NCBI RefSeq assembly: GCF_001636695.1
Contig: NZ_LGEL01000037.1
Span: forward strand, 1 to 48,274
Reading direction: 5' to 3'
Source: Pedobacter panaciterrae
Lineage (GTDB): Bacteria; Bacteroidota; Bacteroidia; Sphingobacteriales; Sphingobacteriaceae
DNA length: 48,274 nucleotides
The notes beneath the pieces were generated by a model. That model was not told the origin of the DNA, made no database searches, and was given only the letters and a program-made list of their open reading frames with translations. This document shows, piece by piece, positions 17,762-27,528 of this stretch (position 1 is its first letter; each line of letters opens with the position of its first letter). Position numbers and translations under genes: made by a program.

Positions 17762-19160
17762 ATTCTATATATGGTGCTAACTTTTCTTTAGGTATAAACT
17801 CTACGCGATAAGGCATAATACTACTTTTTAACATCCAAAGGAAAGTCCCTTTAAAGTTGGTAAGTACTACAGTATGTCTTTTTGAGGTACATTGTAAAAT
17901 TGTAGTATCCGCTATCAGGTAAGAGCTTCCCATACGGTCGTTATAGATTTCCTGTGGGAGTTTAGTTTCGGTAACCAGTTGGGAGGTCCTGTTGCTTTCA
18001 TTTAGTTTGAATATCAGTGTCCTCGACAGTTGTTTACTGGTTCCGTTGTCGAAGAGCATCAGATTATCCTGATTGTTCATGTGAACGGAATGGCCTTGGT
18101 CAAAAGTGCTGCCTTCAGGCATTTTAAAGTCTCCACCCTTACCGAATTTCCAGATCACTTTACCTGTTTTCGCATCTATTTTCCAGATTTGCCCGTTGTT
18201 ATAGAAAGAGATGATGTAATTGCCATCCTTATCAAAGTTTAAGCTGTTTGCATGCATCCAGTCTTTCTTATCTCTAATCAAGTTCTTGTCTTTTAGGGGA
18301 TCAAGTTCGTCGAATACTTTCCAGCTCCATACTTTTTTGCCATTCCTATCAAGTACTAAAATACCATCACTTTTAACGGTATCTTGCTTACTGCCGCCAT
18401 ATTTACTCAGATCCATTATTTTTTGTTCAACACATAAGGTAACTACCTGATTTTGCTTGTTTAATATGATCTCATGATGAATGGTTTGCCTAAAGTCTTT
18501 TTCGCCTTTTTTGAGGTGAAGCAGGGTATCGCCATTTAAAGAAACTTCCAGTATTTCGTTACCATAACTGGTTGGGTATTCCTCATTGCCAAGTATAGAA
18601 AGCAAGGTTTTGTTTTGCGTAAAGTGTGTAGTTTTAAAGCCGGTTCCATCTACCTGATGGTACCATCTTATTGCTCCTTTAGCATCTATTATAAAAATGA
18701 TGCCTGGTACTTCTCTTCTGTAAATAAGCATGTAGCCCTCTTTAAAAGAAGTAGGAATTACTTTAGGATCAGGAGCGTAGACTTTAAAAAAGTCTTGTAT
18801 CCACATAGGGAAATCCTGAGTCTTAAAATCGTATGCTTTGCTTTTAGCTTCGCATTTATTGGCTTGTGTGATTACACGGTACTGGTATTCTTGCCTGGGT
18901 TTTAAATTGGTCATCACTATACGGTGATGTTTTTTATTTACCGAAACGGGCGTTCTTGATATTTGTTTTTCCTTTCCTTTAATCCAGTATTCAATTGAGG
19001 CATTTAAAGGTTTTTCAAGCTCGATATCTGCATGTATTTTTAAGCTGTTTCTATCCGGAGCACTGAGTTTTATCTCTACGATTTGCTGCTCGCACTGGTT
19101 GGAACAGGCGCTTAGCAGGAATAAGAAGAATACAGGAATCACCTTCTTTACGAATAACAT
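17760..19160 (-). CDS. Lipoprotein arylsulfotransferase (ASST family)
   Basis: About 466 residues from the ATG at 19160. An earlier in-frame ATG at 19193 lies inside a hairpin and would spoil the signal peptide, so the later one is preferred. The lipobox FLFLLSAC makes it a membrane-anchored lipoprotein. A fibronectin-like N-terminal part (REYQYRVITQANKCEAKSKAYDF) is followed by a beta-propeller with repeats typical of arylsulfotransferases: GAIRWYHQVDGTGF, NGQIWKIDAKTGKVIWKFGKG, and DQGHSVHMNNQDNLMLFDNG. Several His residues (IHHE, MHAN, GHSVH, KRH) sit where the family's active site lies. The enzyme moves sulfate between phenolic compounds without PAPS. It follows susC1-susD1 in the same operon. 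Substrate not deducible. Confidence 0.85.
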   Translation of the reverse strand: MLFVKKVIPVFFLFLLSACSNQCEQQIVEIKLSAPDRNSLKIHADIELEKPLNASIEYWIKGKEKQISRTPVSVNKKHHRIVMTNLKPRQEYQYRVITQANKCEAKSKAYDFKTQDFPMWIQDFFKVYAPDPKVIPTSFKEGYMLIYRREVPGIIFIIDAKGAIRWYHQVDGTGFKTTHFTQNKTLLSILGNEEYPTSYGNEILEVSLNGDTLLHLKKGEKDFRQTIHHEIILNKQNQVVTLCVEQKIMDLSKYGGSKQDTVKSDGILVLDRNGKKVWSWKVFDELDPLKDKNLIRDKKDWMHANSLNFDKDGNYIISFYNNGQIWKIDAKTGKVIWKFGKGGDFKMPEGSTFDQGHSVHMNNQDNLMLFDNGTSKQLSRTLIFKLNESNRTSQLVTETKLPQEIYNDRMGSSYLIADTTILQCTSKRHTVVLTNFKGTFLWMLKSSIMPYRVEFIPKEKLAPYIE

Positions 19161-19178
19161 ACGGATAGTTTTAATTGA

Positions 19179-19210
19179 GGGATACAATACCATTTATAGT
19201 ACTGTATCCC
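19179..19210 (-). other. Hairpin between susD1 and the arylsulfotransferase gene
   Basis: GGGATACAGTAC and GTATTGTATCCC pair as a 12-bp stem with one G-U wobble and an 8-base loop. It has no T-tract, so a partial terminator or mRNA-stability element lowering expression of the distal gene is more likely than a full stop. Mirror at 29065-29096. Confidence 0.6.
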
Positions 19211-19228
19211 GATTAAATATATTAATTA

Positions 19229-20746
19229 TTAAAGTCTTCCTGAGTTGTTCAGGTTCGGATTTAAATCAACCTGAGTTTGAGGGTAAGGGAAATATTTGTG
19301 TTTAGCGATATCAATTGCCGCTGGTTTACCTATAGATTTTAGATAAGCATTAACTATTTCCTGGTATTTACCCATACGGATTAAATCTGGTCTGCGTTTG
19401 CACTCAAAGAAGAATTCCCATCCGCGTTCCTGTAAGATTTTATCACGAAGGCTATCTTTAGTATAAGTAGTTGCGTCTGCTAGTAAAGTAGCTTTTGAAC
19501 GTGCTTTTACAGAGTTGATCAAATCAATACTGGCTTTGGTAGGCCCATTTACTTCGTTTAATGCTTCTGCTTTACAAAGCACTATATCCGCATAGCGAAG
19601 AATTGGAATACCATGGCCATCATAGTACGTTTTAGAACCAGCTGGATCTGCATACTTTTTAGAAGCAACGTCTGGTAGATAATATTTACCTTCCGGAGGT
19701 GTAGTTTGTCCGGCAGGTGCCTGCATATATTGTAGGCCATCGGTTCCTTTATAGGAATAAAAGAACATTTCGCGACGCTCATCATTTGGTGCATATGAGT
19801 TCCAGAAGCTCCAGCTAACTGCATAGTATTGCCAGCGATCTGTTACAACGGGGTTATTTAATGGGCCAAAGTGGTTCATCAGTTCAGTTGCATCATTTAA
19901 TGCATCGGCAAGTGCACTGAAAATGGATTCTTTGCACCATTTATTGCTTTCAGCAAAAAGACCAGCATAAGTAGGGTATAACTCATATTGATGTAAGTCT
20001 TCTATCTTTTGAATGGTTTCTAAAGCTTTTTGCCATTGATGCTCGCGCATATATAGCTTGGTAAGCAAAGAAAGGGCTGCACCTTTAGTTGCACGACCGA
20101 CGTCATTGGTTGGGTAAATTGCTTTTCCTTCGTAATTAACAGGCAGGTTTGTTGCTGCTGATTCCAGATCCTTAACTAAGAAAGCATTGATAGTTTCCAG
20201 GCTGGCTGGAGGTATTTTAGCGGTATAGTTTGGATTTTTCATCTCTACCTCTGTAACAAGAACAACCGGGCCAAATTCATCAGTTAAATCAATGTAAGCT
20301 AATGCCCTCAGGAATTTAATTTCTGCAAAATATTGGTTTGTTTGCGCTTCGGTAAGTGTTTTAATATTGGGTATGTTATTTAACGCATTGTTTGCATCAG
20401 CAATTAATTTGTATTGATGCTGATAAGCAAAATTGATGTATTTGTTATTGTTAGACCACTGGGCATCAGAGAGCTGTGAGATGTCACCTGATTGAAAGGA
20501 GTGACCGATGTCTGTTGTGAAGTCAGTAATAGCCATTTGAAAGCCAGCATAGTATTGATAAGAGTCGCTGACACCACTAGGCTGTTTCAACCTTGCATAG
20601 ATTCCATTAACTGCGGCAATAGCATCTGCATTTGATTCAAAAGCATTAACATCCGTTAAAGAGCTGTAAACATTAGGTTCTGCTGTTCTTTTACATGAAG
20701 TAAAACCTATTAAACAAGCTGAGAATAAAATTATAGTACGTTTCAT
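19229..20746 (-). CDS. SusD/RagB-family outer-membrane lipoprotein (pair 1)
   Basis: About 505 residues from the ATG at 20746. A TTG three codons earlier is possible but less likely. The lipobox LIGFTSC gives a surface lipoprotein. The SusD pattern is clear: VYSSLTDVNAFESNADAIAAVNGIYARL at the N-terminus, FLRALAYIDLTDEFGPVVLVTE in the first helical repeat, ILRYADIVLCKAEALNEV near residue 400 and the C-terminal ILQERGWEFFFECKRRPDLIRMGKY typical of the RagB domain. It binds the ligand that SusC1 imports. It starts 19 bases after the susC1 stop. Confidence 0.94.
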   Translation of the reverse strand: MKRTIILFSACLIGFTSCKRTAEPNVYSSLTDVNAFESNADAIAAVNGIYARLKQPSGVSDSYQYYAGFQMAITDFTTDIGHSFQSGDISQLSDAQWSNNNKYINFAYQHQYKLIADANNALNNIPNIKTLTEAQTNQYFAEIKFLRALAYIDLTDEFGPVVLVTEVEMKNPNYTAKIPPASLETINAFLVKDLESAATNLPVNYEGKAIYPTNDVGRATKGAALSLLTKLYMREHQWQKALETIQKIEDLHQYELYPTYAGLFAESNKWCKESIFSALADALNDATELMNHFGPLNNPVVTDRWQYYAVSWSFWNSYAPNDERREMFFYSYKGTDGLQYMQAPAGQTTPPEGKYYLPDVASKKYADPAGSKTYYDGHGIPILRYADIVLCKAEALNEVNGPTKASIDLINSVKARSKATLLADATTYTKDSLRDKILQERGWEFFFECKRRPDLIRMGKYQEIVNAYLKSIGKPAAIDIAKHKYFPYPQTQVDLNPNLNNSGRL

Positions 20747-20765
20747 AATTGACAATTGTAATAGG

Positions 20766-23700
20766 TTAGAAATTTAATTTAAGACCAAGAGTGAAAGAAC
20801 GGTAAGCCGGGTAAGCATTGAAATCTAAACCTGCTCTTAAATTAGCACTGGTAGGATCAGAGCCATTGTTATTAGAACTTACCTCAGGATCTGAACCTGT
20901 GTATTTGGTTATTGTAAACAGATCCTGGGCTGTAAAATAGATCTTAGCATTACTTATTCCTTTTAAGAATCCAATTTTTGAAGTAGGAATGTTATAACCG
21001 ATGCTTAAGTTCTTCAATTTCACATAAGATGCGTTCTCAACAAATCTGGAATTGATATAGCCACCATATTTTGACGTGAAGTATCCATTTCTAGGAACAT
21101 CAGTATTCTCATTCTGAGGAGTCCAGCGTTGTAGGGCATCTTTTCCTGTATAAGTTTCCAATAACAAGCGGTTCATGTTGTATAGGTCAGAACCAAAGGC
21201 GCCTTGAAAGAACACACCCAACTCAAAACCTTTATAAGTAAAACTGTTGTTAAAACCTAGAACATAGTGAGGATATGCATTTCCCAATATCTTGCGGTCA
21301 TTTGAGGTGATTAATCCGTCGCCGTCTAAATCTTTATATTTCGGATCACCCGGTTTGGAAAGTGGTTGTGCCGCATACACCTCGCCTGTTTTAATCACAC
21401 CATCATAAACGTATCCGTATAATTGGCTCAACTCTCTGCCTACCTCTAGTTTTGAGAAATCAGCTGCCGGAACACTTCCATCAGGATTAGCAGTTTGAGA
21501 GATAATATAAGGTCTGCCATTTAAATCAATTGCTTTTTGTTTATTGTAAGCAATGTTAAGTGTTGTACTCCAGGTCATATTGTCGGTCTCAATATTTCGG
21601 CTATTAATGGAAAGTTCAATTCCTTGATTTTGGATTTCTCCTCCATTGATTAATTGGGTTGAAAATCCATAGATCTGTTCTACAGGAATGTCTAGCAATA
21701 GATTCTTGGTTCTTTTACGATAGTAATCTGCGGTAACACTTAAGCGATCTTTTAAAAAGCCCATGTCTAAACCTGCATCAAACTGGTAAGTGCTTTCCCA
21801 GGTTAATTTGGGATTTGGTAAGCGGCTGGCATATAGTGCTCCATAAAGATCACTTCCTTCACCTAATGAAACACCACTCGGTACATAAGTTGCCAAATAG
21901 GTATAGTTAGGGACTCTGTCATTGCCTGTTACTCCATAACCTGCTCTAAGTTTTAAGTTCGAAAAGACTTTGTTGTCTTTCATGAACTCCTCATCACTTA
22001 TTCTCCATGCCAAAGATCCGGAAGGGAAATATCCAAGTCTGTATTTTGATGGGAATTTAGAAGAAACATCATTTCGGAATGTAAAAGTTGCCAGATATTT
22101 ATCCTTTAAAGAGTAGTTTAAACGACCAAAATAAGAGTACCTTTTTTCTTCTTCTTTAAGACTAATTGCACCAATTCTTTCAGCTCCGGCATCTAATCTA
22201 TTGTAAAGGAATTTATCGCTGGTGAATTTTTGTACTTGAGTATAATGTCTTTCATACTGATCTAGTTGATAAGAAAAACCAGCTACTGCAGTAAAAGAGT
22301 GAATGTTGTTAAATACTTTTTTATAAGTAAGGTAGGTTTCAGCCAAATTACGTGTTGTATTAAATTCATTAAGGGAAGCTTGTCCTTTAACCTTTTCTCC
22401 TGATACAAGAGTGGTAGGAAGGTAAGTCCCTTCTTTAGTGGCTGAAAATTCTGTTCCTCCGCTAACGTGTAAGGTTAATTCATCTATAATTTGTAAATCG
22501 CCAAAAATATTGGCAGCTATTCTATTATTGTAACGATCGTTTGTAGGTTCAAGTAACCAGGCTAAGGGGTTGTCCTTGCCATTTCTACGGCCATATGTTC
22601 CATCTGCATTGTATGGTGCAATAGCAGGGGAAGTAAACATAATTCCATATAACACGTTAGATGGCACTATGTTTCCATCGTAAGTTTTAAATTGTGAAAA
22701 TGATCTGGCTCCAGATACATTTGCTCCTGTAGTGAATCTTTTACTAACTCTGTGGTCGATATTGAAACGAGCTGAATAACGGTCGAAATCAGTTTTCTTC
22801 AGTGCACCTATTTGTCCGAAATAATTACCGGAGATGGAAATTCGTGTATCTTCATTACCACCACTAATATTAAGGTTATGGCTTTGTACACTTGCATTTC
22901 TTGTTGCAAGACTAAACCAATCGGTATTGGTTGTACTTGCCAGGTCAGCAGCAGTATATTCTGGAGGGTTACCCTGTTCAATGGCTTTGGCATTAGCTAT
23001 TGCTTTGTAGTCATTAGCGTTCATCAAATCAGGTTTCTCTTTTATTCTTTGAGTTCCGTAATAACTTTCAAATTCTACTACCGACTTTCCTGCTTTACCT
23101 CTTTTGGTGGTAATCAGTACAACCCCATTTGCACCACGCGAACCGTAAATAGCTGTGGCAGATGCATCTTTTAAGATTTGAATATCTTCAATATCACTTG
23201 GTGAAATATTTTGACCGTTGTCAGTTATAAACCCATCAACTACATATAAAGGTTCGTTGGTCGATTTTATTGAGTTACCACCTCTGATACGGATAATAGT
23301 GGTACCTCCCGGAGCTGAACTAGCCTGACTAACCTGTACTCCTGATGCACGACCTTGAATGGCTTGTGCAACGTTTGAAGTAACCCCACCAAGGTTTAAA
23401 CTCTCTTTAGAGATAGAACTTATGGCACCTGTAAGGTCTTTTTTCTTTGAGGTACCATAACCTACCACCACCACCTGGTCCAGTTCGTTTTGGGTTTCTT
23501 TTAGGGTTACATTTATTTCTGCTTTAGTTCCAACAGTAAATTCCTGTGGATCAAAACCTATAAATGAAAATTGTAGAATGGTTTGAGCATTTGGCGCAAT
23601 AAGGGTATAATTACCTGAACCATCTGTTAGGGAACCTATCTTGCCACCCTTTACCTTAACACTAACTCCGGGGATACCTTCTCCCTTATCATCGGAAACT

Positions 23701-23792
23701 TTTCCGCTTACTTTAATCCCGGTTTGGGCATATCCCTCTATAGAGAGGAGAAATGTTATTAATAGTGAAAATAGTAGAAATTTGGATTTCAT
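20766..23792 (-). CDS. SusC/RagA-family TonB-dependent outer-membrane transporter (pair 1)
   Basis: 1008 residues from the ATG at 23792. An in-frame start 27 codons upstream would put a charged stretch before the signal peptide, so the ATG is preferred. Signal peptide MKSKFLLFSLLITFLLSIEG ends near residue 22. Then come the carboxypeptidase-like regulatory domain (about 25-105, GKVSDDKGEGIPGVSVKVKG), DQVVVVGYGTSKKKDLTGAI before the plug, plug motifs AQAIQGRASGVQV, RIRGGNSI, PLYVVDGF and AIYGSRGANGVVLITTK, and a full barrel ending FTLGLKLNF. No STN domain. Classical SusC sequence; it would import the substrate handled by SusD1 and the arylsulfotransferase. Confidence 0.96.
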   Translation of the reverse strand: MKSKFLLFSLLITFLLSIEGYAQTGIKVSGKVSDDKGEGIPGVSVKVKGGKIGSLTDGSGNYTLIAPNAQTILQFSFIGFDPQEFTVGTKAEINVTLKETQNELDQVVVVGYGTSKKKDLTGAISSISKESLNLGGVTSNVAQAIQGRASGVQVSQASSAPGGTTIIRIRGGNSIKSTNEPLYVVDGFITDNGQNISPSDIEDIQILKDASATAIYGSRGANGVVLITTKRGKAGKSVVEFESYYGTQRIKEKPDLMNANDYKAIANAKAIEQGNPPEYTAADLASTTNTDWFSLATRNASVQSHNLNISGGNEDTRISISGNYFGQIGALKKTDFDRYSARFNIDHRVSKRFTTGANVSGARSFSQFKTYDGNIVPSNVLYGIMFTSPAIAPYNADGTYGRRNGKDNPLAWLLEPTNDRYNNRIAANIFGDLQIIDELTLHVSGGTEFSATKEGTYLPTTLVSGEKVKGQASLNEFNTTRNLAETYLTYKKVFNNIHSFTAVAGFSYQLDQYERHYTQVQKFTSDKFLYNRLDAGAERIGAISLKEEEKRYSYFGRLNYSLKDKYLATFTFRNDVSSKFPSKYRLGYFPSGSLAWRISDEEFMKDNKVFSNLKLRAGYGVTGNDRVPNYTYLATYVPSGVSLGEGSDLYGALYASRLPNPKLTWESTYQFDAGLDMGFLKDRLSVTADYYRKRTKNLLLDIPVEQIYGFSTQLINGGEIQNQGIELSINSRNIETDNMTWSTTLNIAYNKQKAIDLNGRPYIISQTANPDGSVPAADFSKLEVGRELSQLYGYVYDGVIKTGEVYAAQPLSKPGDPKYKDLDGDGLITSNDRKILGNAYPHYVLGFNNSFTYKGFELGVFFQGAFGSDLYNMNRLLLETYTGKDALQRWTPQNENTDVPRNGYFTSKYGGYINSRFVENASYVKLKNLSIGYNIPTSKIGFLKGISNAKIYFTAQDLFTITKYTGSDPEVSSNNNGSDPTSANLRAGLDFNAYPAYRSFTLGLKLNF

Positions 23793-24072
23793 ATTTATTG
23801 GTTTAGTTATGTTTATTGTTTTAGTTTTAAAAGGAAGGGAGAGTTGGGACTGTATACTTGCGCTAAAAAACAAAACGTAGCAGAATATCGGCTATAGTAA
23901 AAATGAAAAAAGTCAATAAGGAGGTCCCTTTGAAATTTCATTACAGTTTTGGTTTAGTTTAGTTTTTTCCAATCAGGCGCACATTTCTGTGCTTGATCTG
24001 ATCTAAAATATTAGGAGTGAAGGTAGAGCTATTAATAGTTCAAGACTATTTAATTGTAATGGAAATGTTGCG

Positions 24073-24082
24073 CAAACGTTTG
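24073..24082. promoter_or_regulatory. LacI-type operator-like palindrome upstream of susC1
   Basis: CAAACGTTTG is a perfect 10-bp palindrome inside the near-symmetric TTGCGCAAACGTTTGTTCTG. The AACGTT core with central CG fits LacI-family operators. It lies about 280 bases upstream of the susC1 start. No LacI gene is in the window. Confidence 0.45.
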
Positions 24083-24120
24083 TTCTGCAAGTTTTTTACT
24101 TAGCTGCTATCGGAATTTAA

Positions 24121-24154
24121 TAAGTGATTAATTTAACGTTAAATTAATCACTTA
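24121..24154. other. Axis of the inverted repeat (fold point)
   Basis: The axis falls inside AAC|GTT, between 24137 and 24138, with no spacer. The flanks are AT-rich (GATTAATTTAAC and its complement). A natural short palindrome here may have been where a read, polymerase or assembly path turned back. Confidence 0.95.
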
Positions 24155-24192
24155 TTAAATTCCGATAGCAGCTAAGTAAAAAACTTGCAGAA

Positions 24193-24202
24193 CAAACGTT
24201 TG
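24193..24202. promoter_or_regulatory. LacI-type operator-like palindrome (mirror copy)
   Basis: Mirror of 24073-24082. Confidence 0.45.
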
Positions 24203-24482
24203 CGCAACATTTCCATTACAATTAAATAGTCTTGAACTATTAATAGCTCTACCTTCACTCCTAATATTTTAGATCAGATCAAGCACAGAAATGTGCGCCT
24301 GATTGGAAAAAACTAAACTAAACCAAAACTGTAATGAAATTTCAAAGGGACCTCCTTATTGACTTTTTTCATTTTTACTATAGCCGATATTCTGCTACGT
24401 TTTGTTTTTTAGCGCAAGTATACAGTCCCAACTCTCCCTTCCTTTTAAAACTAAAACAATAAACATAACTAAACCAATAAAT

Positions 24483-27400
24483 ATGAAATCCAAATTTCTA
24501 CTATTTTCACTATTAATAACATTTCTCCTCTCTATAGAGGGATATGCCCAAACCGGGATTAAAGTAAGCGGAAAAGTTTCCGATGATAAGGGAGAAGGTA
24601 TCCCCGGAGTTAGTGTTAAGGTAAAGGGTGGCAAGATAGGTTCCCTAACAGATGGTTCAGGTAATTATACCCTTATTGCGCCAAATGCTCAAACCATTCT
24701 ACAATTTTCATTTATAGGTTTTGATCCACAGGAATTTACTGTTGGAACTAAAGCAGAAATAAATGTAACCCTAAAAGAAACCCAAAACGAACTGGACCAG
24801 GTGGTGGTGGTAGGTTATGGTACCTCAAAGAAAAAAGACCTTACAGGTGCCATAAGTTCTATCTCTAAAGAGAGTTTAAACCTTGGTGGGGTTACTTCAA
24901 ACGTTGCACAAGCCATTCAAGGTCGTGCATCAGGAGTACAGGTTAGTCAGGCTAGTTCAGCTCCGGGAGGTACCACTATTATCCGTATCAGAGGTGGTAA
25001 CTCAATAAAATCGACCAACGAACCTTTATATGTAGTTGATGGGTTTATAACTGACAACGGTCAAAATATTTCACCAAGTGATATTGAAGATATTCAAATC
25101 TTAAAAGATGCATCTGCCACAGCTATTTACGGTTCGCGTGGTGCAAATGGGGTTGTACTGATTACCACCAAAAGAGGTAAAGCAGGAAAGTCGGTAGTAG
25201 AATTTGAAAGTTATTACGGAACTCAAAGAATAAAAGAGAAACCTGATTTGATGAACGCTAATGACTACAAAGCAATAGCTAATGCCAAAGCCATTGAACA
25301 GGGTAACCCTCCAGAATATACTGCTGCTGACCTGGCAAGTACAACCAATACCGATTGGTTTAGTCTTGCAACAAGAAATGCAAGTGTACAAAGCCATAAC
25401 CTTAATATTAGTGGTGGTAATGAAGATACACGAATTTCCATCTCCGGTAATTATTTCGGACAAATAGGTGCACTGAAGAAAACTGATTTCGACCGTTATT
25501 CAGCTCGTTTCAATATCGACCACAGAGTTAGTAAAAGATTCACTACAGGAGCAAATGTATCTGGAGCCAGATCATTTTCACAATTTAAAACTTACGATGG
25601 AAACATAGTGCCATCTAACGTGTTATATGGAATTATGTTTACTTCCCCTGCTATTGCACCATACAATGCAGATGGAACATATGGCCGTAGAAATGGCAAG
25701 GACAACCCCTTAGCCTGGTTACTTGAACCTACAAACGATCGTTACAATAATAGAATAGCTGCCAATATTTTTGGCGATTTACAAATTATAGATGAATTAA
25801 CCTTACACGTTAGCGGAGGAACAGAATTTTCAGCCACTAAAGAAGGGACTTACCTTCCTACCACTCTTGTATCAGGAGAAAAGGTTAAAGGACAAGCTTC
25901 CCTTAATGAATTTAATACAACACGTAATTTGGCTGAAACCTACCTTACTTATAAAAAAGTATTTAACAACATTCACTCTTTTACTGCAGTAGCTGGTTTT
26001 TCTTATCAACTAGATCAGTATGAAAGACATTATACTCAAGTACAAAAATTCACCAGCGATAAATTCCTTTACAATAGATTAGATGCCGGAGCTGAAAGAA
26101 TTGGTGCAATTAGTCTTAAAGAAGAAGAAAAAAGGTACTCTTATTTTGGTCGTTTAAACTACTCTTTAAAGGATAAATATCTGGCAACTTTTACATTCCG
26201 AAATGATGTTTCTTCTAAATTCCCATCAAAATACAGACTTGGATATTTCCCTTCCGGATCTTTGGCATGGAGAATAAGTGATGAGGAGTTCATGAAAGAC
26301 AACAAAGTCTTTTCGAACTTAAAACTTAGAGCAGGTTATGGAGTAACAGGCAATGACAGAGTCCCTAACTATACCTATTTGGCAACTTATGTACCGAGTG
26401 GTGTTTCATTAGGTGAAGGAAGTGATCTTTATGGAGCACTATATGCCAGCCGCTTACCAAATCCCAAATTAACCTGGGAAAGCACTTACCAGTTTGATGC
26501 AGGTTTAGACATGGGCTTTTTAAAAGATCGCTTAAGTGTTACCGCAGATTACTATCGTAAAAGAACCAAGAATCTATTGCTAGACATTCCTGTAGAACAG
26601 ATCTATGGATTTTCAACCCAATTAATCAATGGAGGAGAAATCCAAAATCAAGGAATTGAACTTTCCATTAATAGCCGAAATATTGAGACCGACAATATGA
26701 CCTGGAGTACAACACTTAACATTGCTTACAATAAACAAAAAGCAATTGATTTAAATGGCAGACCTTATATTATCTCTCAAACTGCTAATCCTGATGGAAG
26801 TGTTCCGGCAGCTGATTTCTCAAAACTAGAGGTAGGCAGAGAGTTGAGCCAATTATACGGATACGTTTATGATGGTGTGATTAAAACAGGCGAGGTGTAT
26901 GCGGCACAACCACTTTCCAAACCGGGTGATCCGAAATATAAAGATTTAGACGGCGACGGATTAATCACCTCAAATGACCGCAAGATATTGGGAAATGCAT
27001 ATCCTCACTATGTTCTAGGTTTTAACAACAGTTTTACTTATAAAGGTTTTGAGTTGGGTGTGTTCTTTCAAGGCGCCTTTGGTTCTGACCTATACAACAT
27101 GAACCGCTTGTTATTGGAAACTTATACAGGAAAAGATGCCCTACAACGCTGGACTCCTCAGAATGAGAATACTGATGTTCCTAGAAATGGATACTTCACG
27201 TCAAAATATGGTGGCTATATCAATTCCAGATTTGTTGAGAACGCATCTTATGTGAAATTGAAGAACTTAAGCATCGGTTATAACATTCCTACTTCAAAAA
27301 TTGGATTCTTAAAAGGAATAAGTAATGCTAAGATCTATTTTACAGCCCAGGATCTGTTTACAATAACCAAATACACAGGTTCAGATCCTGAGGTAAGTTC

Positions 27401-27509
27401 TAATAACAATGGCTCTGATCCTACCAGTGCTAATTTAAGAGCAGGTTTAGATTTCAATGCTTACCCGGCTTACCGTTCTTTCACTCTTGGTCTTAAATTA
27501 AATTTCTAA
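24483..27509 (+). CDS. SusC/RagA-family TonB-dependent transporter, pair 1 (mirror copy)
   Basis: Identical mirror of 20766-23792. Confidence 0.96.
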   Translation: MKSKFLLFSLLITFLLSIEGYAQTGIKVSGKVSDDKGEGIPGVSVKVKGGKIGSLTDGSGNYTLIAPNAQTILQFSFIGFDPQEFTVGTKAEINVTLKETQNELDQVVVVGYGTSKKKDLTGAISSISKESLNLGGVTSNVAQAIQGRASGVQVSQASSAPGGTTIIRIRGGNSIKSTNEPLYVVDGFITDNGQNISPSDIEDIQILKDASATAIYGSRGANGVVLITTKRGKAGKSVVEFESYYGTQRIKEKPDLMNANDYKAIANAKAIEQGNPPEYTAADLASTTNTDWFSLATRNASVQSHNLNISGGNEDTRISISGNYFGQIGALKKTDFDRYSARFNIDHRVSKRFTTGANVSGARSFSQFKTYDGNIVPSNVLYGIMFTSPAIAPYNADGTYGRRNGKDNPLAWLLEPTNDRYNNRIAANIFGDLQIIDELTLHVSGGTEFSATKEGTYLPTTLVSGEKVKGQASLNEFNTTRNLAETYLTYKKVFNNIHSFTAVAGFSYQLDQYERHYTQVQKFTSDKFLYNRLDAGAERIGAISLKEEEKRYSYFGRLNYSLKDKYLATFTFRNDVSSKFPSKYRLGYFPSGSLAWRISDEEFMKDNKVFSNLKLRAGYGVTGNDRVPNYTYLATYVPSGVSLGEGSDLYGALYASRLPNPKLTWESTYQFDAGLDMGFLKDRLSVTADYYRKRTKNLLLDIPVEQIYGFSTQLINGGEIQNQGIELSINSRNIETDNMTWSTTLNIAYNKQKAIDLNGRPYIISQTANPDGSVPAADFSKLEVGRELSQLYGYVYDGVIKTGEVYAAQPLSKPGDPKYKDLDGDGLITSNDRKILGNAYPHYVLGFNNSFTYKGFELGVFFQGAFGSDLYNMNRLLLETYTGKDALQRWTPQNENTDVPRNGYFTSKYGGYINSRFVENASYVKLKNLSIGYNIPTSKIGFLKGISNAKIYFTAQDLFTITKYTGSDPEVSSNNNGSDPTSANLRAGLDFNAYPAYRSFTLGLKLNF

Positions 27510-27528
27510 CCTATTACAATTGTCAATT

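Larger units (their letters stand above)
1..24137 (+). repeat. Left arm of contig-wide perfect inverted repeat
   Basis: This arm is the reverse complement of 24138-48274. Every coding region has a mirror whose coordinates sum to 48275, and the mirrored proteins are identical. Stretches I compared base by base (both ends, the axis region, and several intergenic regions) match except at positions 20, 22, 26 and 94. A natural 24-kb repeat with no spacer would be unstable in bacteria. The adapter ends make an assembly or amplification fold-back the likely cause. Treat the two arms as one locus. Confidence 0.97.
23793..24482. other. Non-coding region around the inversion axis
   Basis: 690 bases without a gene, consisting of 345 bases of susC1 upstream DNA and their mirror. 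It holds the axis, the operator-like palindrome, and pyrimidine-rich leader sequence. I found no convincing TTG/TAnnTTTG promoter pair close to susC1 and no RNA gene. What truly lies upstream of position 24137 in the genome is missing. Confidence 0.85.

Noticed and set aside
24391-24410. TACGTTTTG as a susC1 promoter -7 element
   Set aside because: It does not match TAnnTTTG exactly and the nearest upstream TTG is 34 bases away, outside the usual spacing.
24401-27509. Two independent, divergently transcribed SusCD-ASST loci forming a bidirectional regulon
   Set aside because: The copies are identical mirrors through coding and non-coding DNA, which indicates an artefact rather than paralogues.
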